From: Rhodocyclaceae bacterium
GTDB taxonomy: Bacteria; Pseudomonadota; Gammaproteobacteria; Burkholderiales; Rhodocyclaceae
Assembly: GCA_030681195.1 (NCBI GenBank)
Contig: JAUXXJ010000026.1
Coordinates: 124,001-188,000, forward strand
Direction: 5' to 3'
DNA: 64,000 nt
The position numbers and the translations under genes are program-made. Positions 37,239 through 45,758 of this stretch are shown in pieces; position 1 is the stretch's first letter; every line of letters begins with the position of its first letter. Under the pieces are notes generated by a model. That model was not told where the DNA came from. It made no database searches and worked only from the letters and a program-made list of their open reading frames with translations.

Positions 37239-38358
37239 AGTATGCAGAAATGAGCGAATCCGCAGCGGTTTCGATGTCCTTGATGGTGGTCGTAACGCCG
37301 ACCGACAAACGGACGGCACCTTTGGCACGCCGAGCATCGAGGCCCATGGCCGCGAGAACACCGCTGACCGCATCCTGATCGGAATGGCATGCCGATCCGA
37401 CTGAGGCGGCCACGGTTTCCTTCGCGGCATCCAACAAGTCTCGCCCGGAAACGCCGGGGAAGGAAACATGCAGCGTGTTGGGCAAACGATGTTCAGGATG
37501 CCCGTTGAGCAGCAGGCCAGGCACGCCCGCCGACAAACGCTGCCAGAGCCGCTCGCGCATCGTATGCAGGTGCTGGGCGATCTGGGGCAGGCGTGCGTGT
37601 GCCAGCCGCGCCGTCTCGCCAGCGCCGACAATCAGGGCGACGTTCTCTGTCCCCGGCCGCAGTTCCTGTTCCTGTCCGGCACCGAACAGGATCGGCTTGA
37701 GCGGCGTACCCTGCCGCACGTAAAGCGCACCGATGCCCTTCGGGCCATACAGCTTGTGGAAGGCCAGCGTCAGCAGATCGACACCGAGCACGTCGACAGT
37801 CACCGGCAGCTTGCCCACCGCTTGTGCAGCGTCGGTGTGCATCAGGCTGCCGTTGGCGCGTGCCAGCGCGGCGATTTCGGCGACCGGCTGGAGCGTACCG
37901 ACCTCGTTGTTGGCGAGCATCACCGACACCAGCGCCGTGTCGGGCCGCAAGTATTGGGCGACGGCTTGGGCATCGACACGTCCAGTCCCATCCACCGGCA
38001 CGACGGAGATATCCCAACCGAGCTCGCGCAGATGCAGCGCCGGCTGCATCACCGCCGGATGCTCGACGGCGCTGACGATCAGGTGGCGCTTGTCCGGCAG
38101 TGCCCGCGCCACACCCAGCAGCGCGAGATTGTTCGCTTCCGTGGCGTTGCCGGTGAACACAATTCCCCCGGCGTGCGCACCAATCAAGGTGGCGACTGCG
38201 GTACGCGCTTGGTCAACCGCCGCATGGGCGCGCTGCCCGTAGGCATGGCTCGACGATGGATTGCCGAAATCCGTTTCCAGCCATGGCCGGATCGCAGCCG
38301 CGACGTCGGGTGCCAGCGGCGTGGTGGCGTTGTAGTCGAGGTAGATGGGGGTACTCAT
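37228..38358 (-). CDS. Cysteine desulfurase (NifS/IscS family)
   Basis: 376-residue PLP enzyme that releases sulfur from cysteine as a protein persulfide. PLP-lysine in AFHKLYGPKGIG, the substrate and phosphate sites in YLDYNATTPLAP, EHPAV and HTDAAQAVGK, and the active Cys in GSACHSD. It is not part of an isc or suf cluster. Its neighbours are DsrE, TauE and an ArsR-rhodanese regulator, which suggests a role in sulfur handling. A 24-bp element is read IVGAGETARL. Confidence 0.92.
   Translation of the reverse strand: MSTPIYLDYNATTPLAPDVAAAIRPWLETDFGNPSSSHAYGQRAHAAVDQARTAVATLIGAHAGGIVFTGNATEANNLALLGVARALPDKRHLIVSAVEHPAVMQPALHLRELGWDISVVPVDGTGRVDAQAVAQYLRPDTALVSVMLANNEVGTLQPVAEIAALARANGSLMHTDAAQAVGKLPVTVDVLGVDLLTLAFHKLYGPKGIGALYVRQGTPLKPILFGAGQEQELRPGTENVALIVGAGETARLAHARLPQIAQHLHTMRERLWQRLSAGVPGLLLNGHPEHRLPNTLHVSFPGVSGRDLLDAAKETVAASVGSACHSDQDAVSGVLAAMGLDARRAKGAVRLSVGVTTTIKDIETAADSLISAYFEQ
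37610..37633 (-). repeat. Dispersed 24-bp element, copy 12
   Basis: Three mismatches, all at the AAAA end. Read VGAGETARL in the cysteine desulfurase gene. Confidence 0.8.
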
Positions 38359-38383
38359 GCCAGCGCTTGATCCAAATCGGCAA

Positions 38384-39568
38384 TCAGGCCGGGGCCGGGA
38401 CGGTTTGCCCGCTTCGCGCCATACGGCTGGCCGCTAGCAGGGCAACGACCAGCAGCGGCACCATCGACAGGTTGAGCAGCGTCCAGCCGAAACGCGCGTA
38501 CAGCCAGCCGGCGGAAAGCGAGGCGACGGCGACAAGGCCGAAGACAATGAACTCGTTCACCATCTGTACTTTGAGTTGCTCGGCGGGCCGGTAGGTTTGC
38601 GTCAGCAGGGCCGTGCCGCCGATGAAGGCAAAGTTCCAGCCCAGTCCGAGCAGGATCAGTGCCGACAGGAAGTGCGGGAATTCGAGGCCCGAGACGGCCA
38701 CCGCGACATGGGCGAGCAGCAGCACGAAGCCGATTTGCATGATGCGTGGGGCACCGAAGCGTTTGACCAGGTCGCCGGTGAAGAAGGACGGCGCGAACAT
38801 GCCGACCACGTGCCACTGGATGACCGGCGTCACGCTCGTGCCCGGCAGGCCGCAGCCGAGCATGGCCAGCGGCGTGGCGGTCATGGCCATGATCATCGCC
38901 GAGTAACCGACCGAGGCGCCGAAGATCGACATGAGCAGCGCGGGCTGGCGGACGATCACGCCCAGTGGACGCGCGTCGCCCGCTTGCGTGGGCGCCACGG
39001 CGGGCAGGCGCAGGCCGGCGAGCAGGAAAAGCGCGGCCACGCTCAATGCCGCCTGGATCAGGTAGGCGCCGACGAACAGTTGCGCGGGAAACCAGTCGCG
39101 TCCCCACTGGCCGATCTGCGGCCCGAGGAAGGCGGCGACGATGCCGCCGGCCACCACCAGCGAAATCGCCCGGCTGGCCTGCGCCGGCGCGGAGGCCTCG
39201 ACGGCAGCGAAGCGGTAGTAGTTGGCGAAGCCCTGATAGGCGCCGAGCAGCAAGTGGCCGAGGACGAACAGCGCGAAGGATTGCACATGCAGGGCATAGG
39301 CGGCGAGAAGGCTGGCACCCACGCCGACCGTCGCGCCGAACAGGAAACCGGGGCGGCGGCCGATGCGGCGCATCAGCAGCCCGGCCGGCAGCGAGGCGAG
39401 CGCCACGCCGACCACCATCGCGGCGATGGGCAGCGTCGCCAGCCCGACGTCGGGCGCGAGTTGCGCGCCGAGGATGCCGGCGACCGCCATCGACATGACA
39501 ATCGCCGAGAGCATCAGCGCCTGACTCGCGGCCAGGCGGAATACGTTGTTTCTGGATGATGCATTCAT
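38384..39568 (-). CDS. Major facilitator superfamily transporter
   Basis: 394 residues with about 12 membrane helices. The typical loop motif after helix 2 appears as GLLMRRIGRRPGFLFG, and GHLLLGAYQGFANYYR and GTALLTQTYRPAEQLKVQ are in later parts. Substrate is unknown. Its start overlaps the TauE gene (ATGA), so it belongs to the DsrE-TauE operon. Confidence 0.88.
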   Translation of the reverse strand: MNASSRNNVFRLAASQALMLSAIVMSMAVAGILGAQLAPDVGLATLPIAAMVVGVALASLPAGLLMRRIGRRPGFLFGATVGVGASLLAAYALHVQSFALFVLGHLLLGAYQGFANYYRFAAVEASAPAQASRAISLVVAGGIVAAFLGPQIGQWGRDWFPAQLFVGAYLIQAALSVAALFLLAGLRLPAVAPTQAGDARPLGVIVRQPALLMSIFGASVGYSAMIMAMTATPLAMLGCGLPGTSVTPVIQWHVVGMFAPSFFTGDLVKRFGAPRIMQIGFVLLLAHVAVAVSGLEFPHFLSALILLGLGWNFAFIGGTALLTQTYRPAEQLKVQMVNEFIVFGLVAVASLSAGWLYARFGWTLLNLSMVPLLVVALLAASRMARSGQTVPAPA

Positions 39569-40284
39569 ACGGTGCTTTTGATCAGGATGTAGGTGGCGAC
39601 AATGACCAGAAAACCGCCGAAGCTACGCTTCAGCATTTCCTGCGAGAAGCGGTGCGCCAGACGGGTGCCGGCAAAACTGCCGGCGATGGTGACGGCGGTA
39701 AACGAACCCATGATGTGCCAGTCGATGGGCACGGCGCCAAGATAGCCGAAAAATCCTGCGTAGGACTTGGCAGCGACGATGGCCAGCGAGGTGCCGATGG
39801 CAAGTTTCATGCGCAGACCAGATAGCAGCGCCAGAGCGGGCACGATCAGGAAGCCGCCGCCGACACCGACCACGCCAGTGAGCACACCAACGCCGATACC
39901 GTGGGCGGCGATGTGGCCCATGCGTACCTCAACCTTGCGTTCCGGTGGGGGCAGGCCGCTGGTGGCCGACAGTTGCGGCACCAGGGCGGGTTTCAGCATC
40001 TTCCAGGCGGCGGCATACATCACCAGCGCGAAGAGGACGAGTTGAACCACGACCGGCGTGATTACGCCGACCTTCGCGCCGGCGAAGGTGCCGATGATGC
40101 CGAACAGGCCAAACACAAGCGCCACGCGCACGTCGACGTTATGGTGTCGCCAGTGATCCCCGGCCGTGATCGTCGCAGTGACGGCAACGATGCCCAGGCT
40201 CATGGCGATGATCGAGCCGCCGCTGCCGAACAAGCCCAGCACGATGCCGGTAGCGGTCCCGGCGAGGATGACGAGAAAAATCAC
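39565..40284 (-). CDS. TauE/SafE-family sulfite/sulfonate exporter
   Basis: 239 residues from a GTG at 40284, one base after the dsrE-like stop. Eight or so helices; VIFLVILAGTATGIVLGLFGSG, GVLTGVVGVGGGFLIVPAL and FAGTRLAHRFSQ are the two family repeats. The family exports sulfite, sulfoacetate or related anions. The DsrE neighbour supports a sulfur role. Confidence 0.88.
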   Translation of the reverse strand: MIFLVILAGTATGIVLGLFGSGGSIIAMSLGIVAVTATITAGDHWRHHNVDVRVALVFGLFGIIGTFAGAKVGVITPVVVQLVLFALVMYAAAWKMLKPALVPQLSATSGLPPPERKVEVRMGHIAAHGIGVGVLTGVVGVGGGFLIVPALALLSGLRMKLAIGTSLAIVAAKSYAGFFGYLGAVPIDWHIMGSFTAVTIAGSFAGTRLAHRFSQEMLKRSFGGFLVIVATYILIKSTV

Positions 40285-40285
40285 A

Positions 40286-40636
40286 TCAGAACACCAGCAC
40301 CTTGTCGGCGGTGGCCGTCCACGCGGCCAAATCGTTGAGCGTCTTGCGCGTCGCGCCGGCGACCAGCTCACCATCCTCAATGCCGCGTGCTGTCAGGCAG
40401 GTGCCGCACAGGCCGACCTCGCCGGTCGTCGCCACCATCTTCACTATGTCGCCGGCGTTGTAGTAGCCCTCCGGCACTTTCTGGCCGGCCTTGGCGCAGG
40501 CCACGGCATCGCCCATGAGGAACACGCGCACTTGTTGATCGGGCTGCTTCGCGAGCGCCTTGGCGAGACGCAGGCCGTTGTAACTGCGTTCGGTGCCGTA
40601 GGGTGGGTCGTTGAGGATGAACAGGGTCGCGGTCAT
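40286..40636 (-). CDS. DsrE-family sulfur carrier
   Basis: 116 residues from MTATLFILNDPPYGTERSYN. The DsrE fold is indicated by ALAKQPDQQVRVFLMGDAV and the redox-active Cys pair in EVGLCGTCLTARGI. DsrE-like proteins accept sulfur as persulfide. It starts one base after the stop of the exported protein gene. Confidence 0.88.
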   Translation of the reverse strand: MTATLFILNDPPYGTERSYNGLRLAKALAKQPDQQVRVFLMGDAVACAKAGQKVPEGYYNAGDIVKMVATTGEVGLCGTCLTARGIEDGELVAGATRKTLNDLAAWTATADKVLVF

Positions 40637-40637
40637 G

Positions 40638-41075
40638 TCACTTGCCCCCGCTCTTGATGACGGCCTTGAGTGCGTCAAAGTCTTTGCGGACTTTCTCCTG
40701 ATAGATCAGGCCGGTCTTCGGCTGTTTGGGGGCGCCTTCGAAATCGAGCACGTCGGCGACGATCTGGAAGCTCGACATGCCGTTGTGCTCCTTGCCGTCT
40801 GCGGCGATCAGCTGGTTGCCATAGAACACACCAGGGGCGGGCAGGCCGGGCGCGAGACTGGTCGGCAGGATGCGGATTGGCACGCGGTAGGTGTTGGCGA
40901 TCTCGACGGCCACCTGGGTGTTGTTGTTGCAGCGCTGGCCGGGCGGGTCCTTGTTGATGATGGTCAGCACCTTGCGACCGTCGGCATCGACGGCACCGGG
41001 CAGGCTCATGGATTGATCGGCGAGGGCAAGGGTGCTGAAAACCAATACGACTGTAACGACAAGTGACTTGATCAT
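40638..41075 (-). CDS. Exported protein of unknown function
   Basis: 145 residues from the ATG at 41075 with an excellent AGGAGGCG site. The signal peptide is IKSLVVTVVLVFSTLALA. The mature part has only one Cys and has segments (VAVEIANTYRVPIRILPTS, GVFYGNQLIAADGKEHNGMS) that look like a thioredoxin-type strand-helix pattern. It is the first gene of the operon, directly divergent from the ArsR-rhodanese gene. Confidence 0.8.
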   Translation of the reverse strand: MIKSLVVTVVLVFSTLALADQSMSLPGAVDADGRKVLTIINKDPPGQRCNNNTQVAVEIANTYRVPIRILPTSLAPGLPAPGVFYGNQLIAADGKEHNGMSSFQIVADVLDFEGAPKQPKTGLIYQEKVRKDFDALKAVIKSGGK

Positions 41076-41098
41076 GAACGCCTCCTGACAGATTAACA

Positions 41099-41116
41099 AT
41101 CTAATGACTGTTAGAT
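41099..41116. promoter_or_regulatory. Operator palindrome of the ArsR-rhodanese regulator
   Basis: ATCTAATGACTGTTAGAT: arms ATCTAA/TTAGAT with a six-base centre; flanks ATTAACA and TAAT extend it loosely. It lies between the two divergent genes and has the AT-rich form of ArsR-family binding sites such as those of BigR/SqrR. Confidence 0.65.
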
Positions 41117-41170
41117 TAATGTATTCGCAAGTGGATGACCTGTCAACAATCCTCCGATAAGATTCGCACC

Positions 41171-41836
41171 ATGGCTTCCACGAAAATCGATACCCGTCGC
41201 GTCAAGGACATCCTGTATGAGCAGGTGGCCCGCATCGGCAAGGCGTCCAGCAGCCCGAAACGGCTTGAATTGATCGAACTGCTTTGCCAGGGGGAAAAGA
41301 CGGTTGATACCCTGTCCAGGGAGGCGGCAATCAGTATGAAGCTGGCCAGCGCACATTTGCGTGAACTGCGTTCTGCGCATCTGGTCGAGACCGAGCGCAG
41401 TGGCAAGAACATTTATTACCGGATTGCCAACCGGGAGGTCGCCGAGTTTTGGGTGGCGATTCGCTCGCTGGCGGAAGACCGGCTGGTTGAACTGCAAATG
41501 GCGCTCGCCCAAATCACGAATGCCCCAAAGGAACTAAAACCCAAAGACCGTGACGCGCTGGTCAAGGCCGCCCGCAAGGGCGAGGTGATTGTGCTCGACG
41601 TTCGTCCAACCGAGGAGTTCGAGGCGGCGCACTTGCCTTACGCACAATCGATGCCGATCGATAAGCTCAGGTCGCAACTTTCGGAGTTGCCGAAGGACAA
41701 AACCATTGTTGCCTATTGCCGTGGCCCGTATTGCCTGATGGCGAAGGATGCCGTCGAGCTGCTCAGGCAAAAAGGTTTCGAGGCAATCCACCTGCCAGAA
41801 GGCGTCGCCGAGTGGGGAATGGCACCAGTGAGGTGA
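41171..41836 (+). CDS. ArsR-family regulator fused to rhodanese
   Basis: 221 residues. Residues about 1-100 are a winged helix (RLELIELLCQGEKTVDTLSREA, KLASAHLRELRSAHLVETERSGK). Residues 120-221 are a rhodanese domain (VIVLDVRPTEEFEAAHLPYAQS) with active Cys in VAYCRGPYC. The fusion suggests it senses a sulfur species as a persulfide and derepresses the divergent operon. It could also use a start at 41135. Confidence 0.92.
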   Translation: MASTKIDTRRVKDILYEQVARIGKASSSPKRLELIELLCQGEKTVDTLSREAAISMKLASAHLRELRSAHLVETERSGKNIYYRIANREVAEFWVAIRSLAEDRLVELQMALAQITNAPKELKPKDRDALVKAARKGEVIVLDVRPTEEFEAAHLPYAQSMPIDKLRSQLSELPKDKTIVAYCRGPYCLMAKDAVELLRQKGFEAIHLPEGVAEWGMAPVR

Positions 41837-42170
41837 GTGGCCCCGTCGTGTGACTGCTCGACTCGGTTACCGGTCGTTTACCTTGAATGCGCTGAATGGC
41901 GGCAGTGGGCACCTTGCCGCCGTCCCGCCAGCGCCGACTTTTGGCGGGCAGCAGCAACGCCCCTGCCCATGCGCTGTTCGGCCCGCTGGAGATGAAGCGC
42001 AACAGCACAGACGAAGTTGCCCGCGACTTTGGCGCCTATTCGGTATTGTTCGATGGTCAGCCAGCAGCGGTGGGAGAGCACGCGATTGACGGCCAGCCGA
42101 ACGTGAAACTGGTTCGCGTTTGCTGACTGGGCATTGTCGTTATCTTTATCGTATCTCATTGGCTACAACA
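41837..42170. other. Gap without a recognisable gene
   Basis: About 330 bases. Small frames exist on both strands (for example 41896-42126 plus) but show no family features. It holds one copy of the 24-bp element and ends at a terminator. A decayed gene is possible; nothing is recognisable. Confidence 0.5.
41919..41942 (-). repeat. Dispersed 24-bp element, copy 13
   Basis: One mismatch. It lies in the apparently non-coding gap, so the sequence is kept without a protein. Confidence 0.9.
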
Positions 42171-42196
42171 AAAAGGCCGGGAATCCCCGGCCTTTT
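42171..42196. terminator. Terminator downstream of the coiled-coil gene
   Basis: AAAAGGCCGGG / CCCGGCCTTTT with the loop AATC; T run on the minus strand (TTTTTGTTG), just after the minus-strand gene. Confidence 0.88.
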
Positions 42197-42216
42197 CCAT
42201 GGAAACAGTGGATAAC

Positions 42217-42456
42217 TCAGGCAAGCTCTAAACGCTTTTCAATCCTGTCGATACGTTTCACAGCGGTATCAAGTCTGATACTCAAGCTGGCATCGACAGA
42301 CTCGCCGTGTGCAATCCCGCCTTTAACGCTGGCCGTTGCAACTTCAAGTTGCCCCAGGCGGATGACGACTTCATCTAATTTGGATTCGATGCGATCTTGA
42401 CCTGTTTGAAAGCGTTTCAGGTATTCAAGGATTGGCTTGTCTACTTGCTCACTCAT
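42217..42456 (-). CDS. Small coiled-coil protein
   Basis: 79 residues from MSEQVDKPILEYLKRFQ with GGGAGA upstream. Heptad-like helices (DRIESKLDEVVIRLGQLE, IRLDTAVKRIDRIEKRLELA). No known family. A terminator follows directly, so it is a one-gene transcript. Confidence 0.75.
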   Translation of the reverse strand: MSEQVDKPILEYLKRFQTGQDRIESKLDEVVIRLGQLEVATASVKGGIAHGESVDASLSIRLDTAVKRIDRIEKRLELA

Positions 42457-42528
42457 GGCGTTATCTCCCTTCGGCAAGTCTAACTTAAAACGGTTTTCGC
42501 ATGTGAAATCAGGACGGTTTGCATCGAC

Positions 42529-42588
42529 GTCGGCCGTGGAACGGATGCGTCGGACCATCAGCCGGTGGTGCTGGTGATGAAGGACTAG
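42529..42588 (+). pseudogene. Remnant of a second endonuclease/exonuclease/phosphatase gene (C-terminal end only)
   Basis: An open stretch ending in TAG reads VGRGTDASDHQPVVLVMKD. It matches the end of the intact family gene in this window (VDGGTTASDHQPVLLDIA), including the catalytic DH. No start or upstream domain is found, so it is a leftover tail. Confidence 0.6.
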
Positions 42589-42621
42589 AATTCCGGTATC
42601 GCTTTCCGTCGGAGTATCGCC

Positions 42622-42861
42622 ATGTGCCTTGCCATTCCTGCCCGTGTTGTTGAACTGCCGGGTAACGATGTCGCCATCGTCGATCTGGGGGGCGTCCGCA
42701 AGGATGTGTCGCTGGCGCTGGTGGAGGATGTGGCGCTGGGGGATTACCTGATCATCCACGTCGGCTTCGCCCTCAACAAGCTTGATCCTGAGGAAGCCGA
42801 GAAAACCCTGGCGCTGTTTGCCGAGATGGGCGCGGCGGTCGCGGCGCTGGACGCCGCTTGA
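42622..42861 (+). CDS. hypC: Hydrogenase maturation chaperone HypC
   Basis: 79 residues. The N-terminal MCLAIPARVVELPG has the essential Cys2, which carries the Fe(CN)2CO unit with HypD. GDYLIIHVGFALNKLDPEEAEKTL closes the small OB-like fold. It overlaps hypD by four bases and starts the hypC-D-X group. Confidence 0.96.
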   Translation: MCLAIPARVVELPGNDVAIVDLGGVRKDVSLALVEDVALGDYLIIHVGFALNKLDPEEAEKTLALFAEMGAAVAALDAA

Positions 42862-43985
42862 AATACATTGACGAGTTCCGCGACGGCCAGCTCGCCAAGG
42901 GGCTGGCTGCGGCGATTGCGGCAGAAGTGCAGCCCGACCGGCGCTATGCCTTCATGGAATTCTGCGGCGGGCATACGCATGCGATTTCGCGTTATGGCGT
43001 TTCTGACCTGCTGCCGGAAAACGTGCGCATGGTGCATGGGCCGGGCTGCCCGGTGTGCGTACTGCCGATTGGCCGCGTCGATATGGCGATCCGGCTGGCG
43101 CTGGATCATGGGGTAATTCTGTGCAGCTATGGCGACTGCCTGCGCGTGCCGGCTTCCGACAACCTCTCCCTGCTGCGCGCCAAGTCGCGCGGCGGCGATG
43201 TGCGCATGGTGTATTCGGCGGCGGATGCGCTGCGGATTGCCCGCGAGAATCCGGCGCGGCAGGTGGTGTTCTTTGCCATCGGCTTTGAAACCACCACGCC
43301 GCCGACGGCGGTGGTGATACGGCAGGCGGCGGCGGAAGGGCTGAAGAATTTCAGCGTGCTGTGTTGCCATGTGCTGACGCCAGCGGCGATTTCGAGCATT
43401 CTCGAATCGCCCGAGGTGCGTCGTTGGGGCACCGTGCCGCTGGATGGCTTCGTCGGCCCGGCGCATGTGTCGACGATCATCGGCAGCCAGCCCTACGAGT
43501 TCTTCGCCGAGGAATATCGCAAGCCGGTGGTGATCGCCGGCTTCGAGCCGCTTGACGTGATGCAGGCGGTGTTGATGCTGATCCGTCAGGTGAATGACGG
43601 CCGCCACGAAGTGGAAAACGAATTCACCCGTGCCGTGTCGCGCGAAGGCAACCGCAAGGCGCAGGATCTGGTGGCCGATGTGTTCGAACTGCGCCGCGCC
43701 TTCGAGTGGCGCGGTCTCGGCACGATTCCCTACTCGGCGCTGGCGATCCGGCAAGACTACGCCGCCTTCGATGCCGAACAGCGCTTTGCGCTTGAATACC
43801 ATGCGGTGCCCGATCACAAGGCCTGCGATTGCGGCGCGATCTTGCGCGGCGTGAAACAGCCGCGCGACTGCAAGTTGTTTGGCACGGTGTGCACGCCGGA
43901 AAACCCCATCGGCTCCTGCATGGTGTCGTCGGAAGGCGCTTGTGCCGCGCATTACACCTACGGCCGCTATAAAGATACGCCGTGA
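42858..43985 (+). CDS. hypD: Hydrogenase maturation protein HypD
   Basis: 375 residues, starting at TTG in a TTGA junction with hypC. HypD holds the iron centre while CN and CO are added. Conserved motifs: FCGGHTHAISRYG (Cys and His), GPGCPVCVLP, FAIGFETTTP and the C-terminal [4Fe-4S] Cys set ACDCGAILRGVKQPRDCKLFG, then CTPENPIGSCM. Confidence 0.96.
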   Translation: MKYIDEFRDGQLAKGLAAAIAAEVQPDRRYAFMEFCGGHTHAISRYGVSDLLPENVRMVHGPGCPVCVLPIGRVDMAIRLALDHGVILCSYGDCLRVPASDNLSLLRAKSRGGDVRMVYSAADALRIARENPARQVVFFAIGFETTTPPTAVVIRQAAAEGLKNFSVLCCHVLTPAAISSILESPEVRRWGTVPLDGFVGPAHVSTIIGSQPYEFFAEEYRKPVVIAGFEPLDVMQAVLMLIRQVNDGRHEVENEFTRAVSREGNRKAQDLVADVFELRRAFEWRGLGTIPYSALAIRQDYAAFDAEQRFALEYHAVPDHKACDCGAILRGVKQPRDCKLFGTVCTPENPIGSCMVSSEGACAAHYTYGRYKDTP

Positions 43986-45655
43986 AAATTCTCTTTCTGA
44001 CGCACAGCTTCAACAGCCTGACGCAGCGCCTGTTTGCCGAGCTGGCGGCCCTGGGGCACGAGGTGTCGGTGGAGTTCGACATTGCCGACAGCGTCAGCGA
44101 GGAAGCGGTGGCGCTGTTTCAGCCCGATCTGATCCTCGCGCCATTCCTGAAGCGCGCGATTCCTGAGTCAATCTGGCGCCAGCATGTCTGCCTGATCGTG
44201 CATCCGGGGATCGTCGGCGACCGCGGCCCGTCGGCGCTCGACTGGGCGATTCAAAGTGGTGAGACGGAGTGGGGCGTGACGGTGTTGCAGGCTGAGGCGG
44301 CGATGGATGCCGGCCCGGTCTGGGCGACGGCGACGTTTCCGATGCGGCAGGCGAAGAAGGCCAGCCTGTATCGGCAGGAAGTCACCGAAGCAGCGGTATC
44401 TGCCGTGAAGGCGGCACTCGCCCGCTTCGAGTGCGGCGAGCCACCGACCGCGCTAGCAGCCTGTTCCGATGCACGTGGTCAGTTGCGGCCGGTGATGCGG
44501 CAGGCTGATCGTGCGTTGGATTGGCAGTGTGATGACACGGCGACGATTTTGCGCAAGATGGATGCGGCGGATGGATTTCCCGGGGTGGCTGACCGTTTGT
44601 TCGATCAGCCCTGCCATCTCTACGATGCCTGGCCGGAGGCGCAGTTGCGCGGCACGCCGGGCGCCGTGATTGGACAGCGTGAGACGGCCGTGTGCCGGGC
44701 AACGCTGGATGGGGCGATCTGGATTGGTCACGTGCGCCGTCCTGACGGTTTCAAACTGCCGACCACGATGGCCTTTGCCGCCGAGTGCACAGCGGTTCCC
44801 GACGTGCCACTGGATGGCTGGTTCGCCGCCGATCACGCCACTTGGCAGGACATCCGTTACGAGGAAGCGGACGGGGTGGGCTTCCTGCATTTCGACTTCT
44901 ACAACGGCGCGATGGGCACGCGGCAGTGCGAACGGCTGACCGCCGCTTTCCGCTTTGCCGCACAACGGCCAACAAAGGTGATTGTGCTGATGGGCGGCCG
45001 CGATTTCTGGTCGAACGGCATCCACCTCAATCTCATCGAGGCGGCACGGTCACCGGCAGATGAATCCTGGGCCAACATCAATGCCATCGACGATCTGGCC
45101 GAAGCCATCCTGCGTTGTGAGACGCATCTGACGGTGGCGGCGGTTGGCGCCAATGCCGGTGCGGGCGGCTGCTTCCTCGCCCGCGCCTGCGATCAGGTGT
45201 GGATACGCGAGGGGGTGATCCTCAACCCGCACTACAAGAACATGGGCAATCTCTACGGCTCGGAGTTCTGGACCTACCTGTTACCGCAGCGGGTGGGTGT
45301 TGCGGGTGCCGCCGCCCTGATGCAGCACCGCTTGCCGATGTCAGCAAACGAGGCGGTGCGTCTGGGCTTTTACGATGCCGTCCTGCCAGCGCCGACTTTT
45401 CGGGCCGAGGTCGCCCGTCGGGCTGCGGAACTGCTCAAGGATGATGTGAGTTGGCAACTCGAAGAAAAACAGCAGGCACGCGCGGCGGATGAAGCCGTCA
45501 AGCCCCTGGCGGTCTGGCGTGCCGAAGAGCTTGCCGCGATGCGCCGCAATTTCTATGGCTTTGACCCCAGCTACCATGTGGCGCGCTGGCACTTTGTGGC
45601 CAAGTCGCCGCAGTCCTGGACGCCGCGTCATCTCGCTCGGCATCGTTTGTATTAG
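43982..45655 (+). CDS. hypX: Hydrogenase maturation protein HypX (CO-forming)
   Basis: 557 residues from a GTG that overlaps the hypD stop. The N-terminal domain resembles formyl-THF transferases (LAPFLKRAIPESIW, HPGIVGDRGPSALDWAI). The C-terminal half is enoyl-CoA-hydratase/crotonase-like (VIVLMGGRDFWSNGIHLNLIEA, AAVGANAGAGGCFLARACD). HypX makes CO from a formyl group for the active-site iron when cells grow in air. The 24-bp element is read AVLPAPTFRA. Confidence 0.94.
   Translation: MKILFLTHSFNSLTQRLFAELAALGHEVSVEFDIADSVSEEAVALFQPDLILAPFLKRAIPESIWRQHVCLIVHPGIVGDRGPSALDWAIQSGETEWGVTVLQAEAAMDAGPVWATATFPMRQAKKASLYRQEVTEAAVSAVKAALARFECGEPPTALAACSDARGQLRPVMRQADRALDWQCDDTATILRKMDAADGFPGVADRLFDQPCHLYDAWPEAQLRGTPGAVIGQRETAVCRATLDGAIWIGHVRRPDGFKLPTTMAFAAECTAVPDVPLDGWFAADHATWQDIRYEEADGVGFLHFDFYNGAMGTRQCERLTAAFRFAAQRPTKVIVLMGGRDFWSNGIHLNLIEAARSPADESWANINAIDDLAEAILRCETHLTVAAVGANAGAGGCFLARACDQVWIREGVILNPHYKNMGNLYGSEFWTYLLPQRVGVAGAAALMQHRLPMSANEAVRLGFYDAVLPAPTFRAEVARRAAELLKDDVSWQLEEKQQARAADEAVKPLAVWRAEELAAMRRNFYGFDPSYHVARWHFVAKSPQSWTPRHLARHRLY
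45377..45400 (-). repeat. Dispersed 24-bp element, copy 14
   Basis: Two mismatches, exact 14-base core, read LPAPTF in hypX. Confidence 0.88.
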
Positions 45656-45662
45656 ACTCAAT

Positions 45663-45680
45663 AATGCTTATATAAGCATT
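45663..45680. promoter_or_regulatory. Palindrome AATGCTTATATAAGCATT upstream of hybO
   Basis: A perfect 18-bp palindrome, 79 bases before hybO and just after hypX. No T run follows, so an operator is more likely than a terminator. Confidence 0.5.
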
Positions 45681-45682
45681 GT

Positions 45683-45696
45683 TTGATGCAGGTCAA
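45683..45696 (+). promoter_or_regulatory. Candidate FNR/Anr-type site
   Basis: TTGATGCAGGTCAA resembles TTGAT-N4-ATCAA with one change. It is three bases after the palindrome and could give oxygen control of the hyb operon. Confidence 0.5.
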
Positions 45697-45758
45697 CGTC
45701 TGCATATTTCAAGAGGATTACAAAGCCATATTGCTTGATATGCGAGGGGGATGCAATC

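Noticed and set aside
38576..39559. Plus-strand frame opposite the MFS gene
   Set aside because: Low-complexity Arg/Gly/His sequence typical of antisense of membrane proteins.
41896..42126. Small plus-strand frame in the gap after the ArsR-rhodanese gene
   Set aside because: No ribosome site, no family similarity, and its start region is the dispersed element.
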